Below are positions 45,953 to 55,820 of a stretch of DNA of 64,000 nucleotides, in pieces. The stretch spans positions 53,054,404 to 53,118,403 of the forward strand of contig JAVGWX010000013.1 of NCBI GenBank assembly GCA_036924085.1. Direction: 5' to 3'. A program made the position numbers and the translations under genes. The notes below the pieces were generated by a model that saw only the letters and a list, made by a program, of their open reading frames with translations, did no database searches and was not told the origin of the DNA. The DNA is from Ariolimax columbianus. Lineage: Eukaryota > Mollusca > Gastropoda > Stylommatophora > Arionidae. Numbering within the stretch: position 1 is the stretch's first letter; every line of letters starts with the position of its first letter.

Positions 45953-46517
45953 CTTCTTCGTACGCAGTCAGACAGTAACCATTATTTTTTCGAAAAAAGC
46001 GGCGGTCATTCTGAGGCTCTCGCCACTGCCATAGAGCTTGTCTTGCAGTTCCACTGGTAATGGCCACATCTGCTCTCTCTGATCCTCGTATGTCGGGCAG
46101 TTCTGCAGCAGATGTTCAGCGGTCATTTTACCAGTACCGCACGGGCATTCGTCGGTACACCCTATCTTCAATTTGTTGAATAGGTGGTACCTCAGTCTGT
46201 TGTGGCCAGTGCGAAGTCTGAAGACAACGACCTGCTCTCTTCGGTTCAACTGGTAATAGGCATCGTTTTTGGTGTAACCAGTATGTTCTGTTTCCCATTT
46301 GGTCATGTATCTGGCTTTGATAAGCCGTTTTGACTCTTCGTACGTCATATTGGTATCTGTTTGTGGTAGTCTTGCACCTTCTTTTGCCAGTCTGTCTGCC
46401 TCCTCGTTGCCTTGGATGTTGCAGTGTGACGGAACCCACTGTACTACTACCCTTTTTGGTGCGGACTGCTGGCACAGTTTACAGAGTGCTGCTCTTAAGT
46501 CATTGAGCTCAGTGTTT
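45927..46517 (-). mobile_element. I-group LINE 3' end, antisense, 13-bp target duplication
   Basis: Flanks tagatagcacttc at 45914-45926 and 46518-46530 are identical. The tail is (CTT)n at 45927-45958 followed by cgtacgc. The minus-strand frame carries QWVPSHC, NEEADRLAKEGARLPQ, YEESKRLIKARYMTKW and CPCGTGKMTAEHLLQNC. It is 591 bp and 5'-truncated in RNase H. Its 5' end faces the + copy at 46553. Confidence 0.93.
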
Positions 46518-46552
46518 TAGATAGCACTTCATTATCTTTCATATAGTCCTGC

Positions 46553-47162
46553 TTACAGATGCCTTGGCCGTAGTCACAGCACTAAAAAGCCAGAAAATAC
46601 TGAACTTAATGATTTAAGAGCAGTACTCTGTCAACTATGCCAGCAGTCCGCACCAAAAAGGGTAGTGGTACAGTGGGTTCCATCCCACTGCAACATCCAA
46701 GGCAACGAGGAGGCAGACAGACTGGCAAAAGAAGGTGCAAGACTACCACAACCAGATACTAGTATGACATACGAAGAGTCAAAACGGCTTATTAGAGCTA
46801 GATACATGACCAAATGGGAAACAGAACATACTGGCTACACAAAAAACGATGCCTATTACCAGTTGAACAGAAGCGAGCAGGTCGTGGTCTTCAGACTTCG
46901 CACTGGCCACAATAGACTGAGGTACCACCTATTCAACAAATTGAAGATAGGTGGCACTGACGAATGCCCGTGTGGTACCGGGAAAATGACCGCTGAGCAT
47001 TTGCTGCAAAACTGCCCGACATACGAGGACCAGAGAGAGCAGATGTGGCCATCACCAGTGGCAACACTAGACAAGCTCTATGGCAGTGTCGACAGCCTCA
47101 GGATGACCGCCGCTTTTTTAGAAAAAATAAAGGTTGTCTGACTGCGTACGATGAAGAAGAAG
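46553..47162 (+). mobile_element. I-group LINE 3' end, sense, 12-bp target duplication
   Basis: Flanks atatagtcctgc at 46541-46552 and 47163-47174 are identical. The LINE begins inside RNase H (LLTDALAVVTALKS) and runs to gcgtacgatgaagaagaag. One base is missing near 46600 relative to the sister copies, so the frame resumes at 46665 (QWVPSHCNIQGNEEADRLAK). It stands head-to-head with the antisense copy at 45927-46517, giving a long inverted repeat. Confidence 0.93.
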
Positions 47163-47276
47163 ATATAGTCCTGCAGCAGATATACAGTATACATTTCAAA
47201 CAAGTAATGTGGAAGTGATTTAGCCTCTTTGCATCTCCAGCATAGACAGTCTAGCAATCATATGCGTAGAGCAGGG

Positions 47277-47541
47277 GACGGGGTGGCCTAGTGGTTAAGG
47301 GGCACGGCTCACAACTCGAAGGTGCTGGGTTCGATCCCCATCACAGCACTGGCCATTACCCCAGGGAAGCAAACTCTTAGAAAATGCAGGAGGAAGCAGA
47401 CCCTTACATAAAATGCATGCTGAAGTTGGATGTACTGGGCCGACAGGCGCAAAATTAATAAAAACCACAGTGCAACGCACCCCGCCTTGGGGATTAAAGA
47501 AAATAAGGCGAACGCAAAAACAAAAATAAATAAATAAATAA
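47277..47541 (+). mobile_element. SINE-1 copy c, reference copy with A and B boxes, 17-bp target duplication
   Basis: The tRNA-like head has the A box tggcctagtgg (47284-47294) and B box ggttcgatccc (47328-47338), both near-perfect pol III promoter matches. The body has ccattaccccagggaagcaa and tgcaggaggaagcagaccct, then the core tgctgaagttggatgtact (47418-47436) and cacagtgcaacgcac. The tail is aaggcgaacgcaaaaac then (AAAT)n. Flanks atatgcgtagagcaggg at 47260-47276 and 47542-47558 are identical. About 265 bp. Confidence 0.95.
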
Positions 47542-47920
47542 ATATGCGTAGAGCAGGGTGGGAGAATGGGGGCACTATAGACCGTCAACTTAGTCGTTAT
47601 GCTGATTCCTCGACATTCCAACACTGTTAAGCACGTTAGATCAAAAGCTGTGCTGGCACTAATGTCGACAGCAGGCTTTTGAAGTAGACACATTTTTAAA
47701 CTGCTTGTAATTTCTATCCCCTCATTGTAACCACTGACTGTTTATATGATGTCATGTGTTGCTACTTTGTTGCTTTGTTGCTACTTTGTTTACCTATTCA
47801 TGTCATGCCTGGTGCTGGTTGGTACATGACCTCAGTTTTGTTTGTGCTAATGGTCAAACCAAAGTTGTCACAAGAGAAAAGGTCCATGCCCTCCTGCATT
47901 CACAGCTGCAATATCATGTG

Positions 47921-48795
47921 CTCATGCTCATCATTGTGTAGGCATGCTCATCAGTGTGTGCTCATGCTCATCATTGTGTGCTCATGCTCATCATTGTGTG
48001 CTCATGCTCATCATTGTGTGCTCATGCTCATCATTGTGTAGGCATGCTCATCATTGTGTAGGCATGCTCATCAGTGTGTGCTCATGCTCATCATTGTGTA
48101 GGCATGCTCATCAGTGTGTGCTCATGCTCATCATTGTGTGCTCATGCTCATCATTGTGTGCTCATGCTTATCATTGTGTGCTCATGCTCATCATTGTGTG
48201 CTCATGCTCATCATTGTGTGCTCATGCTCATCATTGTGTAGGCATGCTCATCATTGTGTAGACATGCTCATCATTGTGTGCTCATGCTCATCATTGTGTA
48301 GGCATGCTCATCAGTGTGTGCTCATGCTCATCAGTGTGTGCTCATGCTCATCATTGTGTGCTCATGCTCATCATTGTGTGCTCATGCTCATCATTGTGTG
48401 CTCATGCTCATCATTGTGTGCTCATGCTCATCATTGTGTAGGCATGCTCATCAGTGTGTGCTCATGCTCAACAGTGTGTGCTCATGCTCATCATTGTGTG
48501 CTCATGCTCATCATTGTGTAGACATGCTCATCATTGTGTGCTCATGCTCATCATTGTGTAGGCATGCTCATCATTGTGTGCTCATGCTCATCATTGTGTA
48601 GGCATGCTCATCATTGTGTGCTCATGCTCATAATTGTGTAGGCATGCTCATCATTGTGTGCTCATGCTCATCATTGTGTGCTCATGCTCATCAGTGTGTG
48701 CTCATGCTCATCATTGTGTGCTCATGCTCATCATTGTGTAGACATGCTCATCATTGTGTAGACATGCTCATCAGTGTGTGCTCATGCTCATCATT
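47921..48795. repeat. Tandem array of 20-bp units, about 43.7 copies
   Basis: Consensus ctcatgctcatcattgtgtg. The period is exactly 20 with no indel across 43 full units. Two linked variants occur: a unit ending gtgtg is followed by ctcatg, and one ending gtgta by ggcatg or gacatg. A tcattg/tcagtg change also recurs. The array ends about 90 bp before the ENT exon 8 acceptor. The long ORFs through it (CAHAHHCVLMLIIVCSCSSL) are a consequence of repetition and not a gene. Confidence 0.97.
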
Positions 48796-48885
48796 TAGTT
48801 ATGTTATTTTTTGCAGGTCATGTTCACCCTTTGCATGGTGTTTTCATCATACTATTATTAACTATATTGTGTCTTTGTCTCACAG

Positions 48886-48974
48886 GAACTAATGTACATA
48901 AAATTAATGAAGATATCCCTATAATCCATGATGGTATGAGTAGAAAGGAATATTTTTGTACCATTCTGAGTAAG
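48886..48974 (+). CDS. SLC29: ENT exon 8: central cytoplasmic loop
   Basis: The exon completes a Gly codon and reads TNVHKINEDIPIIHDGMSRK followed by EYFCTILSK. It is the polar loop between TM6 and TM7, about 40 residues with exon 7, which is shorter than the roughly 65-residue loop of human ENT1. The acceptor is tctcacag|ga and the donor is taag|gtaagt. It starts only about 90 bp after a 0.9-kb array of 20-bp repeats. Confidence 0.85.
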
Positions 48975-49030
48975 GTAAGTATTTTGTTTGTTTTGGAATG
49001 TTGCAACTGAAATTAATAATCACTTTATAC

Positions 49031-49059
49031 TTCTTCTTCTTCGTACGCTGTCAGACGTC
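49031..49059 (-). mobile_element. 29-bp I-group LINE insertion with 15-bp target duplication
   Basis: The reverse complement of these 29 bases (gacgtctgacagcgtacg plus four GAA units less one base) equals the last 18 bases and tail of I-group copy 2 (39420-39448) without a mismatch. Flanks ataatcactttatac at 49016-49030 and 49060-49074 are identical. It is therefore a real, extremely 5'-truncated insertion just after the exon 8 donor. Confidence 0.92.
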
Positions 49060-49074
49060 ATAATCACTTTATAC

Positions 49075-49809
49075 AAAGGCATGTATATTTTGAATACAGC
49101 AACACAAACCTTCATTATTGCAGTATTATAATTAATTTATAATGGTGTTGCATTTCTATCATGTACTTAGTAATAGTTTTGCTTTACTGTAGCATTTACA
49201 AAAATATTATCTGGGTACAACTTTTTTTGTATGATGTACAAAATGGGACAATAAGAACAAACATTGTGAAATGGGAATAACAGTTCTTAGTGGACCTGTA
49301 TTTCTACAGGGTCAGATAAAAGCTGCGCAGGTTCTAGCTCAGGATGTAGCTGGGAATTAATAACAGCTTTTAAATACTGCTGTCAAAAAGTGGTACTCAA
49401 ACTCATGGTCGCATCTCCAATGTGGATTGTGATTGTCACTCAGACAACTATGACAATGCTATGGGGGATGTTACTTCATTAGCACAATATGTAGGATTAA
49501 AGGAGTAGATAAATAGATAAAATATCACTCATATACATTTAATTTAAAGTTGTTTGCATCTGATTATATCCAAACCATCATCATTGTATATTCTTTGAAA
49601 TATGTGAAGATATGGAATCACATCACCATGTCCTGCTGAATCACCCTGATGTTTGTTGGTTGTCTCGAGAAAAGATTATCAGAAGATATATTGAACTAAA
49701 AATTGAAATGGGAATCTTATTAACATGAGATGCTAGATGCTCTGGCAAATCATTTTAATTGTGTTGAGTGGCAAACCTGTAAGATAAACAGATGATTGGT
49801 CCATTGTGT
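49075..49809 (+). other. Intron stretch, one short dispersed repeat head
   Basis: AT-rich. The segment 49283-49310 (cagttcttagtggacctgta) resembles 17694-17713. Nothing else recognised. Confidence 0.4.
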
Positions 49810-51185
49810 CTTTTCTTGACGGAGGGGTTACCTCCATGCAGGTCAACTTGTCATCCAAGGCTACATATTCTATATTGGCAGTGAACCTCCAAATTACCTA
49901 GCTGAGAACTTACGACAGACTCTAAAACCAATAAAATCTACAGATCATCTGATATTAATGGGTGATATGAACTCCAAAATAGTTTAGTTTAGTTTAGTAG
50001 AAGAATCAATGTCATTGCACATGGTTTAACCCATAAGTGCTCTGTTCATCTCAATATTTTTGGAGAACCTCAGCACAATGAACGAACTCCGTAGCACTGA
50101 CAAGGATCGCTGCATTGGGTAGATTTTTAACATAATTTTGAGCTCCAAAATAGGAAAGGCAAATATAAGAATATAGTAGAGCAATTTAGACTGGGAAAAG
50201 AAATGTCAGAGGAGATAGGCTGGTACATTTTTGCGAATTAGTTATATGTAACACATCTTTTCAACAATCTCCAAGAAAATTCTATCCATTTATGTTCCTC
50301 CAGCACCAAACATGGTGCATAAGACAAAACTCAATGCTCTTTAGGTAGGTCAGTCTAATGCTACTCGTAGTTCCTATATGTTGTTGAGACCGATCATGGT
50401 AACCTCTCCAGTAATTGTCCTATGTAGTGTCTCTATTGGTCTGCCCCTTTTTCTGGTGCCACATAATTGCTTGGACTGGAATGTTGCTGTTCATTCTAAG
50501 ACATGTACGATGTTTGCCCAACGTTTTTTCCTTATGACAGTACAAGCATATTGCTGTTTAGTTTGATATTATACATGGGGATGGCATGGGCTAGTGGTTA
50601 AGTGGCACGGCTCATAATCCAAAGGTGCTGGGTTTGCTCCCCATCACAGCTCCGGCCATTACCCCGGGAAAGCAAATCCTTAAAAAATGCAGGAAGAAGC
50701 AGACCCTTACATAAAATGCATGCCAAAGTCAGATGCACTTTAGCTTACTGTCAGAATGCATGAACAATTTTACAGAAGAGAAAGCCTGGAAGAAAATGTA
50801 AACACTAAGTGGGACTGTCTAAATGCAAGCATACAAGTAGCAAATAAAACTCTACTGATAATGGAGCACTAAAAATCAAGTACATATATGATAGCTTTAG
50901 TAAAATTAAAGAGAGAGTAAAAAAACTATAGGATACTGAGCAATGCAATACCAATTATGTGCTGAAGTGCAAAAGAACAGTGATTAGAACAAAAATGCAA
51001 AATAATAGAAGACATATGGAAGATGAGAGCTATGCATGTGGAAATAAAACATCTTTCAAACAAGATGAGACTGGCGAATGCATTAAGAGCAAGAAGGGTG
51101 ACATTTTACTTGATGACAAAGATGTTTCAAACAGACATGTGGAATATGTACATGAACTGTTTGACGACAGCAGACATGAAAAACC
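49810..51185 (+). mobile_element. Decayed LINE: endonuclease and linker remnants
   Basis: At about 49845-49980 the frame reads VIQGYIFYIGSEPPNYLAEN and STDHLILMGDMNSKI, an endonuclease strand with GDFN as GDMN. At 50960-51180, CGNKTSFKQDETGECIKSKK and DVSNRHVEYVHELFDDSRHE is the linker between endonuclease and RT. A SINE-1 fragment lies inside (50577-50740). The RT does not follow, because an antisense I-group LINE starts at 51192. A similar linker occurs at 59930-60180. Confidence 0.6.
50577..50740 (+). mobile_element. SINE-1 copy d, 3'-truncated
   Basis: Starts ggggatggcatgggctagtg, with the B-box region gggtttgctcccc weakened from gggttcgatcccc. It proceeds to cataaaatgcatgccaaagt and stops at cagatgcact, inside the shared core. 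The tail and a target duplication are missing, unlike the other copies. Confidence 0.85.
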
Positions 51186-51191
51186 ATCACA

Positions 51192-51910
51192 ATTTCTTCT
51201 TCTTCTTCGTCATTCATCTTCAGATTGGTTTCTATTACAGATGACACTGTTGTTTGTAGAGCTGTTTTATCTTTCTAAGCTTTTGTCTCATATCTGTTTT
51301 GCAAGGCCAGTATTGTTCTTTCTCCTCCTGTGTGAATATACAGCATTATAGGATGTGTTGCATGGTCATAGTATGCTCTCCACATGGACACCTGTCATCT
51401 GTCTCGTTGTTGTAGAGATTACCCTTGAGTATATTTATTCCCAGTTCTCAGTTTGAAGATGACGACTTGCTCTTCTCTAGTAATCAGAGTAGCTATCTTG
51501 TTTTCAGAAGTGATGTCTTTGATCAGCCCATTTTCCCCTGAAATAGGTTTTAGCTATGGTCTTGACCCCATTATACATGATGCTCAGATCTATTCATTTC
51601 TTTATTGCCTTCAATATTACAGTGGGAATAACTAATATCCACTGAATAACTAATCTTGGATGTTTTGCTGAGAGCTGTGTCAGGGAGTAAATAAATTTCT
51701 TGAGATCTCCATCTGTTTGTTTTCTTCTCTGTTTGTTAGTCTGTAATAAACCCCTCCATCTCCATTGGATGGGGCTTTCTTAGTTGAGCCAAATGTATAT
51801 ATGTGTATAATGGCATGTATATTCTCCCAAGATATTCTTCTGTGAAAATTTTGCTTTCTAAATCCATTCTTTTTTATTCCCTCTATGGTTTCTACCATCT
51901 CATGGGATTT
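51192..51910 (-). mobile_element. Antisense I-group-like LINE 3' end, diverged family
   Basis: The left end ttcttcttcttcttcg (51195-51210) is an antisense (GAA)n tail. On the minus strand, REEQVVIFKLRT (about 51485-51450) and CPCGEHTMTMQHIL (51400-51360) are the Cys/His region of RNase H-bearing LINEs. The minus frame 51922-51680 (KNGFRKQNFHRRISWENIHA and IIHIYTFGSTKKAPSNGDGG) gives the first RNase H strand with YTFGS for YTDGS. Stops are common. Confidence 0.65.
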
Positions 51911-52009
51911 TGCTTTTACCATGGTGAAATTTAGGATGTTTGTTTTAGGTCTCTAGCTACTGCTACTGCAATGATTGGATCTGCTCTTGCAAGATCTTTT
52001 GCAAGTTTT

Positions 52010-52285
52010 GCAATGGAATGGTGAAGGTATATACAGAAAGAAGAAGCACTGTCAAGAAGACTACTAGACAAAGGAATACATGTTGCATGCATCTAGGAAT
52101 CCCCACCTTAATCCCCAACACATATTCTGCATGAGTGGATACGAAACCCACAGACTTCATAGGGATGGACATAAGACGGGCATCCTTATCCTCTCTAAAC
52201 ACCTTTACCTTGTTTGCTTTCCAACCTTGCTTCCCGCTTCGGTTGAAACCCAACCTTTGACAAGATTACTGAGTATAACACCATG
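52010..52285 (+). mobile_element. I-group LINE endonuclease fragment
   Basis: Over two frames the + strand reads RLLDKGIHVACI, a following ES-P for ETHL, then SGYETHRLHRDGHKTGILIL (52132-52191). It corresponds to the endonuclease start seen intact at 28300-28460 (IDVACIQETHL, RGYQTFRLDREGHKGEVLIL). No other domain is attached. Confidence 0.68.
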
Positions 52286-52389
52286 AGTAGGTGAGGTAGG
52301 CTTGAGTAGAAGGGGATGAGAGACATGAGTCTTGTATAGTGCCTCATTACCCCATTTCGACCACATCACAATTTAATAATCACAGTCCT

Positions 52390-53890
52390 AGCATCCTCAG
52401 ATCAGAAAGCAATAAAAGTTGTAGACAAATAGAAATCAATAGACATGGATGCAATAAATATGTAAATGATTGATACTCTAGAGCAATTCTGTGTGGATAA
52501 AATAGCTGATCTGTGTAATATTATCTGCAATACACTGAGTGACCTGATTACATCTGTCTTTATATCACTGACCAAGAAGCCTAACACAGCTGAATGTTCA
52601 GATCTTTAGAACAGTATGTATTATGAATTCACACCATTAAAATACTGCTTAAAATTATACAGGAGAGAATAAGTCAACAACGAAGTTCAGGATGAAGAAT
52701 TTAGATTTAGCCAGAACGGCAGAACAAGAGAAGCAGTATTCTGTTTAAGGACTCTAGCAGAAAAATATATAGAAGTTCTGAATGTTCATTTATGTTTGCT
52801 TTGTGGACTACAAAAAAGACTTTTGACAGTGTCCAGTATGAGAAACTAATTACATGTTTGGAAAATAAGTGCGGCTGGAAAAGACACAAGAATACCCTGT
52901 AACTTATACTGAGCGCAAACTGCCACTGTAGTATCTGACAGGTTTTATTCACCATGTATAAGTGTACAAAGATAAGGATGCATACTGTCCCCCCTGTCTG
53001 TTTAACATTTACACAGACCTCATTTCTTCTACATATAGTGGAAATGGCAGGACTCATTATCAGTGGAGTATCATCAATAAATAATCTCAGGTATGCAGAT
53101 GATCTAGTTCTGTAAGCGGAAAGCAAACAAGTACAGGAATTTATGATTCAAGTAGATATTTTGGAATATTTTTTTAGTCAGAGATTGGTGAATGCTTGGA
53201 AAGCATTGCCACATGAAGTAGTGGAGGCAAGGACAATTAATGCATTTAAGAATAGATTGGATACGCATAGCTTTTAGAGCAAGGAAATGTAAATGAAACT
53301 GGTTGTATACAGACTCTGCAGAGTCTTCTAAACCAGTATAAAGACATTAAGTTAAGTTAAGTCAAGAGCAAAAGTCAGATGTATGGATTATACATTAACA
53401 CTGAGTAAATGAAAACATACTCTACAGATAAAAAATAGTTGGTCAGATATTGAAACAGGACAAGAACTTTTCCTATTTTGGAAATATAACGATGGAAAAT
53501 GGGAGATGTGAAATGGAAATCAGGAAGGGATGGCCAAATTTGTTTTTACCATGAGTCAAATATTGACATCCAAACAAGTGACTCACAAATTAAAATTGTG
53601 AGTGATCATGTGTTCTGAATATTTGTCTTCACAGTATGACCTAGAAACATGGACAACAAACAAACAATTGTAGGATGGAATTGATGCTTGTGAAATATGG
53701 ATATATGAAATAATTGGGCACATCTCCTGTAAAGAAAAGAAAAGAAATAAGTCTTTGAGAAATTAATGTACAAAGAGAATTCATGAAGGAAGCTAGTCTG
53801 ACAATTAAGATATTTTGGTCACATCAAAAGACATAACATGTTGCTGAAAACAATATCAGAAGTAAATGTTGATGACAAACTTGCCAGAGG
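52390..53890 (+). mobile_element. Decayed RTE-like LINE (RT and C-terminal region)
   Basis: RT traces: KILLKIIQERISQQ-like and FRFSQNGRTREAVFCLRTLA (about 52700-52760), motif A FVDYKKDFDSVQYEKLI (52800-52852), motif C RYADDLVL (53090-53115), and the post-RT NYFGNITMENGRCEMEIRKG region (53465-53530), then RYFGHIKRHN-like sequence at 53808-53835. Frameshifts throughout. The same type recurs at 60830-61080. Confidence 0.68.
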
Positions 53891-54054
53891 TATGCAATTC
53901 TATAAGGGGGAGGATAATATAGAGCTGGCAGGGTAAGCTTGACAGAGTATGTTGGAGAGCCATTGCAGCCAACATTCGATGTAGAGGTGACGAAGAAACT
54001 GAACCCTTCTATGAGGACTGGCTCCTCTTCCACGATACATGTACACAAAGACAT

Positions 54055-54111
54055 ACTTGCACGCACACATGCACATACATGTATGTATGTATGTGTGTGC
54101 GTGCGCACACG
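54055..54111. repeat. Alternating purine/pyrimidine inverted repeat
   Basis: A stretch of CA and CG steps (cttgcacgcacacatgcac) followed by tatgtatgtatgtgtgtgcg and tgcgcacac. The two halves are approximately reverse complements around 54082, so it can form a hairpin, and alternating purine-pyrimidine runs can adopt Z-DNA. Confidence 0.75.
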
Positions 54112-54222
54112 ATAGAGATCAATATTAATTTTAGAATCTGAATTTCAGTCCACTTCTTCACTACACTGTAATCATAACATTTTAATTCTTTCAATAATTT
54201 CATTCACAGCTGCTTATACTAT

Positions 54223-54392
54223 TGTTTATTCATTGATATTTGTCATGTTTTGTTCATTGATATTTGTCATGTTTTATTGATTGATATTTGTCATGTTTTA
54301 TTCATTGATATTTATATTCTATTAATTTTTTGTTTAATTCATTGATATTGTCATGTTTTATTGATTGATATTGTCATGTTTTATTCATTGAA
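54223..54392. repeat. About seven copies of a 24-bp AT-rich unit
   Basis: The unit is ttcattgatatttgtcatgt plus ttta, with indels and gattgatatt variants, and one degenerate stretch at 54304-54330. It lies 270 bp before ENT exon 9. Confidence 0.85.
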
Positions 54393-54661
54393 ATTTCTAC
54401 TAATCAAGGACGAACTACAGCTCATGGTGTTCTTCAAACATTTAGTAACTTTGACCATCATATGCCCTTCTCCCATCATATGCCAGGGGTAATGGGTGTG
54501 TCACATTTGTGTTGTGTCACCATATAGGGTAATGATGATGGAGTGGGTTTGTGGTAGTAATTCCTTTCACAGTTCTAACATCACGGGCATCCTAGAAGGT
54601 GATGTTTTGCTGTTTCCTTTTCTTTTAATGAGAATTTGCTGATAATTATTTTTCTTCTCAG

Positions 54662-54773
54662 GTATGGATGTATTGCTTAAGTGTCTGTCTAGTCTTTTTG
54701 GTAACCCTGTCAGTGTTCCCTGCTGTGTGTTCTCTGATTAGTTCCACGAGTACAAGTAACAGCACATGGTCAG
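54662..54773 (+). CDS. SLC29: ENT exon 9: TM7 and outer loop
   Basis: The exon encodes VWMYCLSVCLVFLVTLSVFP and AVCSLISSTSTSNSTWS plus one base. It is TM7 with the FPAV motif, as in human ENT1 (TIGMFPAVTVEV), then a Ser/Thr-rich outer loop with an NST sequon. The acceptor is cttctcag|gta and the donor is tcag|gtatgt. Confidence 0.92.
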
Positions 54774-55816
54774 GTATGTACTTTCATTATTGATAACTAA
54801 TTATGTGCATATTTAGTTTACTTTATTTTCGTAGTTAATCCTCTCCAGTTCTGGATAATTTTTGCATATTTGTGTCTTTCAGTCTTTGGAAAGTGCCGCA
54901 AATCCAAATTAAAATAACTTAATATTAAACACATTCAGCTAATATTATGATCTACAAATTTTAAGACACATAATTAAATTATATATGACAAAAAGTATTC
55001 ATAATAAAACTTATATATAGTAATAAATGTTGTCAATGTGGAAGAAAAATCTGGCCAACAAATGTACTAATGACATCTTTGTGTATTTCTTGTGTATTTC
55101 TCTCAGTACCTTTACCACAGTGCATATCTACTATGTACCAGTCAAATTCTAAATTGGGTGTTTGTTGAATATCCATGAGTAATCCAGATAGGGGATCATT
55201 GGTTTGATCAAAAATAATAAATAGTTTCTTGGGTATTGAAGTCCAACTTTTCTTGCACTTAATGCATCAACTTTGAAACTTTGCCATGTTCTTAAATGCC
55301 TACCTATCAGAAATAGCTCTACAGTAAAATGATAATTGTGCTTGCATGAATCATCTCAATTTTATAGGTTACTTTAAAAAGCAATGCATGTGTTAAAAGT
55401 TGGTGTTGATTGTACCAGGTGGAAATTGACGCTTTGCGGGTGTTCGATTTTGGTTGAATGGGATTGTAAATGGTTAAGCTTTAGATTATCATCATTATCA
55501 TGTATCTATGCTTTTATTAGCTGGTAAGAGATATTTGGTATAAGATGTGTTTCAGTTGATAGTGGTATCTTAAATTCAGTATTAGATATTTGCACTGTGA
55601 ATTTTATTACATATGAAAGTGGGCTTAGAAATGCTTCAATTAGATAATTTTAAGATTCTATTCTATTAATAATTATAGTGTAATATTGCTTTTAACTAAG
55701 TTCTTCAGATTGAGGCTAAGTCTGTACAAGTAATCAAGTACAATTAGAACTAGTATATGGAATATAAGCTTAATCATATCTCTAATATTGATTGGTGTTT
55801 TCTTTCAACACATTCA
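54774..55816 (+). other. Intron stretch, nothing recognised
   Basis: AT-rich sequence between ENT exon 9 and the piggyBac left end. No motif, tail or target duplication recognised. Confidence 0.5.
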
Positions 55817-55820
55817 TTAA

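Noticed and set aside
45927..45958. (CTT)n microsatellites as independent features
   Set aside because: They are the antisense tails of I-group LINEs, next to the cgtacg terminus.
47277..47350. Functional tRNA gene at the SINE-1 head
   Set aside because: A and B boxes are present, but the sequence is repeated with a SINE body, tail and target duplications, and no acceptor stem pairing was evident.
47921..48795. CRISPR array
   Set aside because: Units are contiguous 20-mers with no unique spacers, in an animal intron.
47754..48892. Long ORFs rich in Cys and His over the 20-bp array
   Set aside because: The repeat has no stop in any + frame, so long ORFs arise automatically. There is no start context, domain or conservation, and the array is in an intron.
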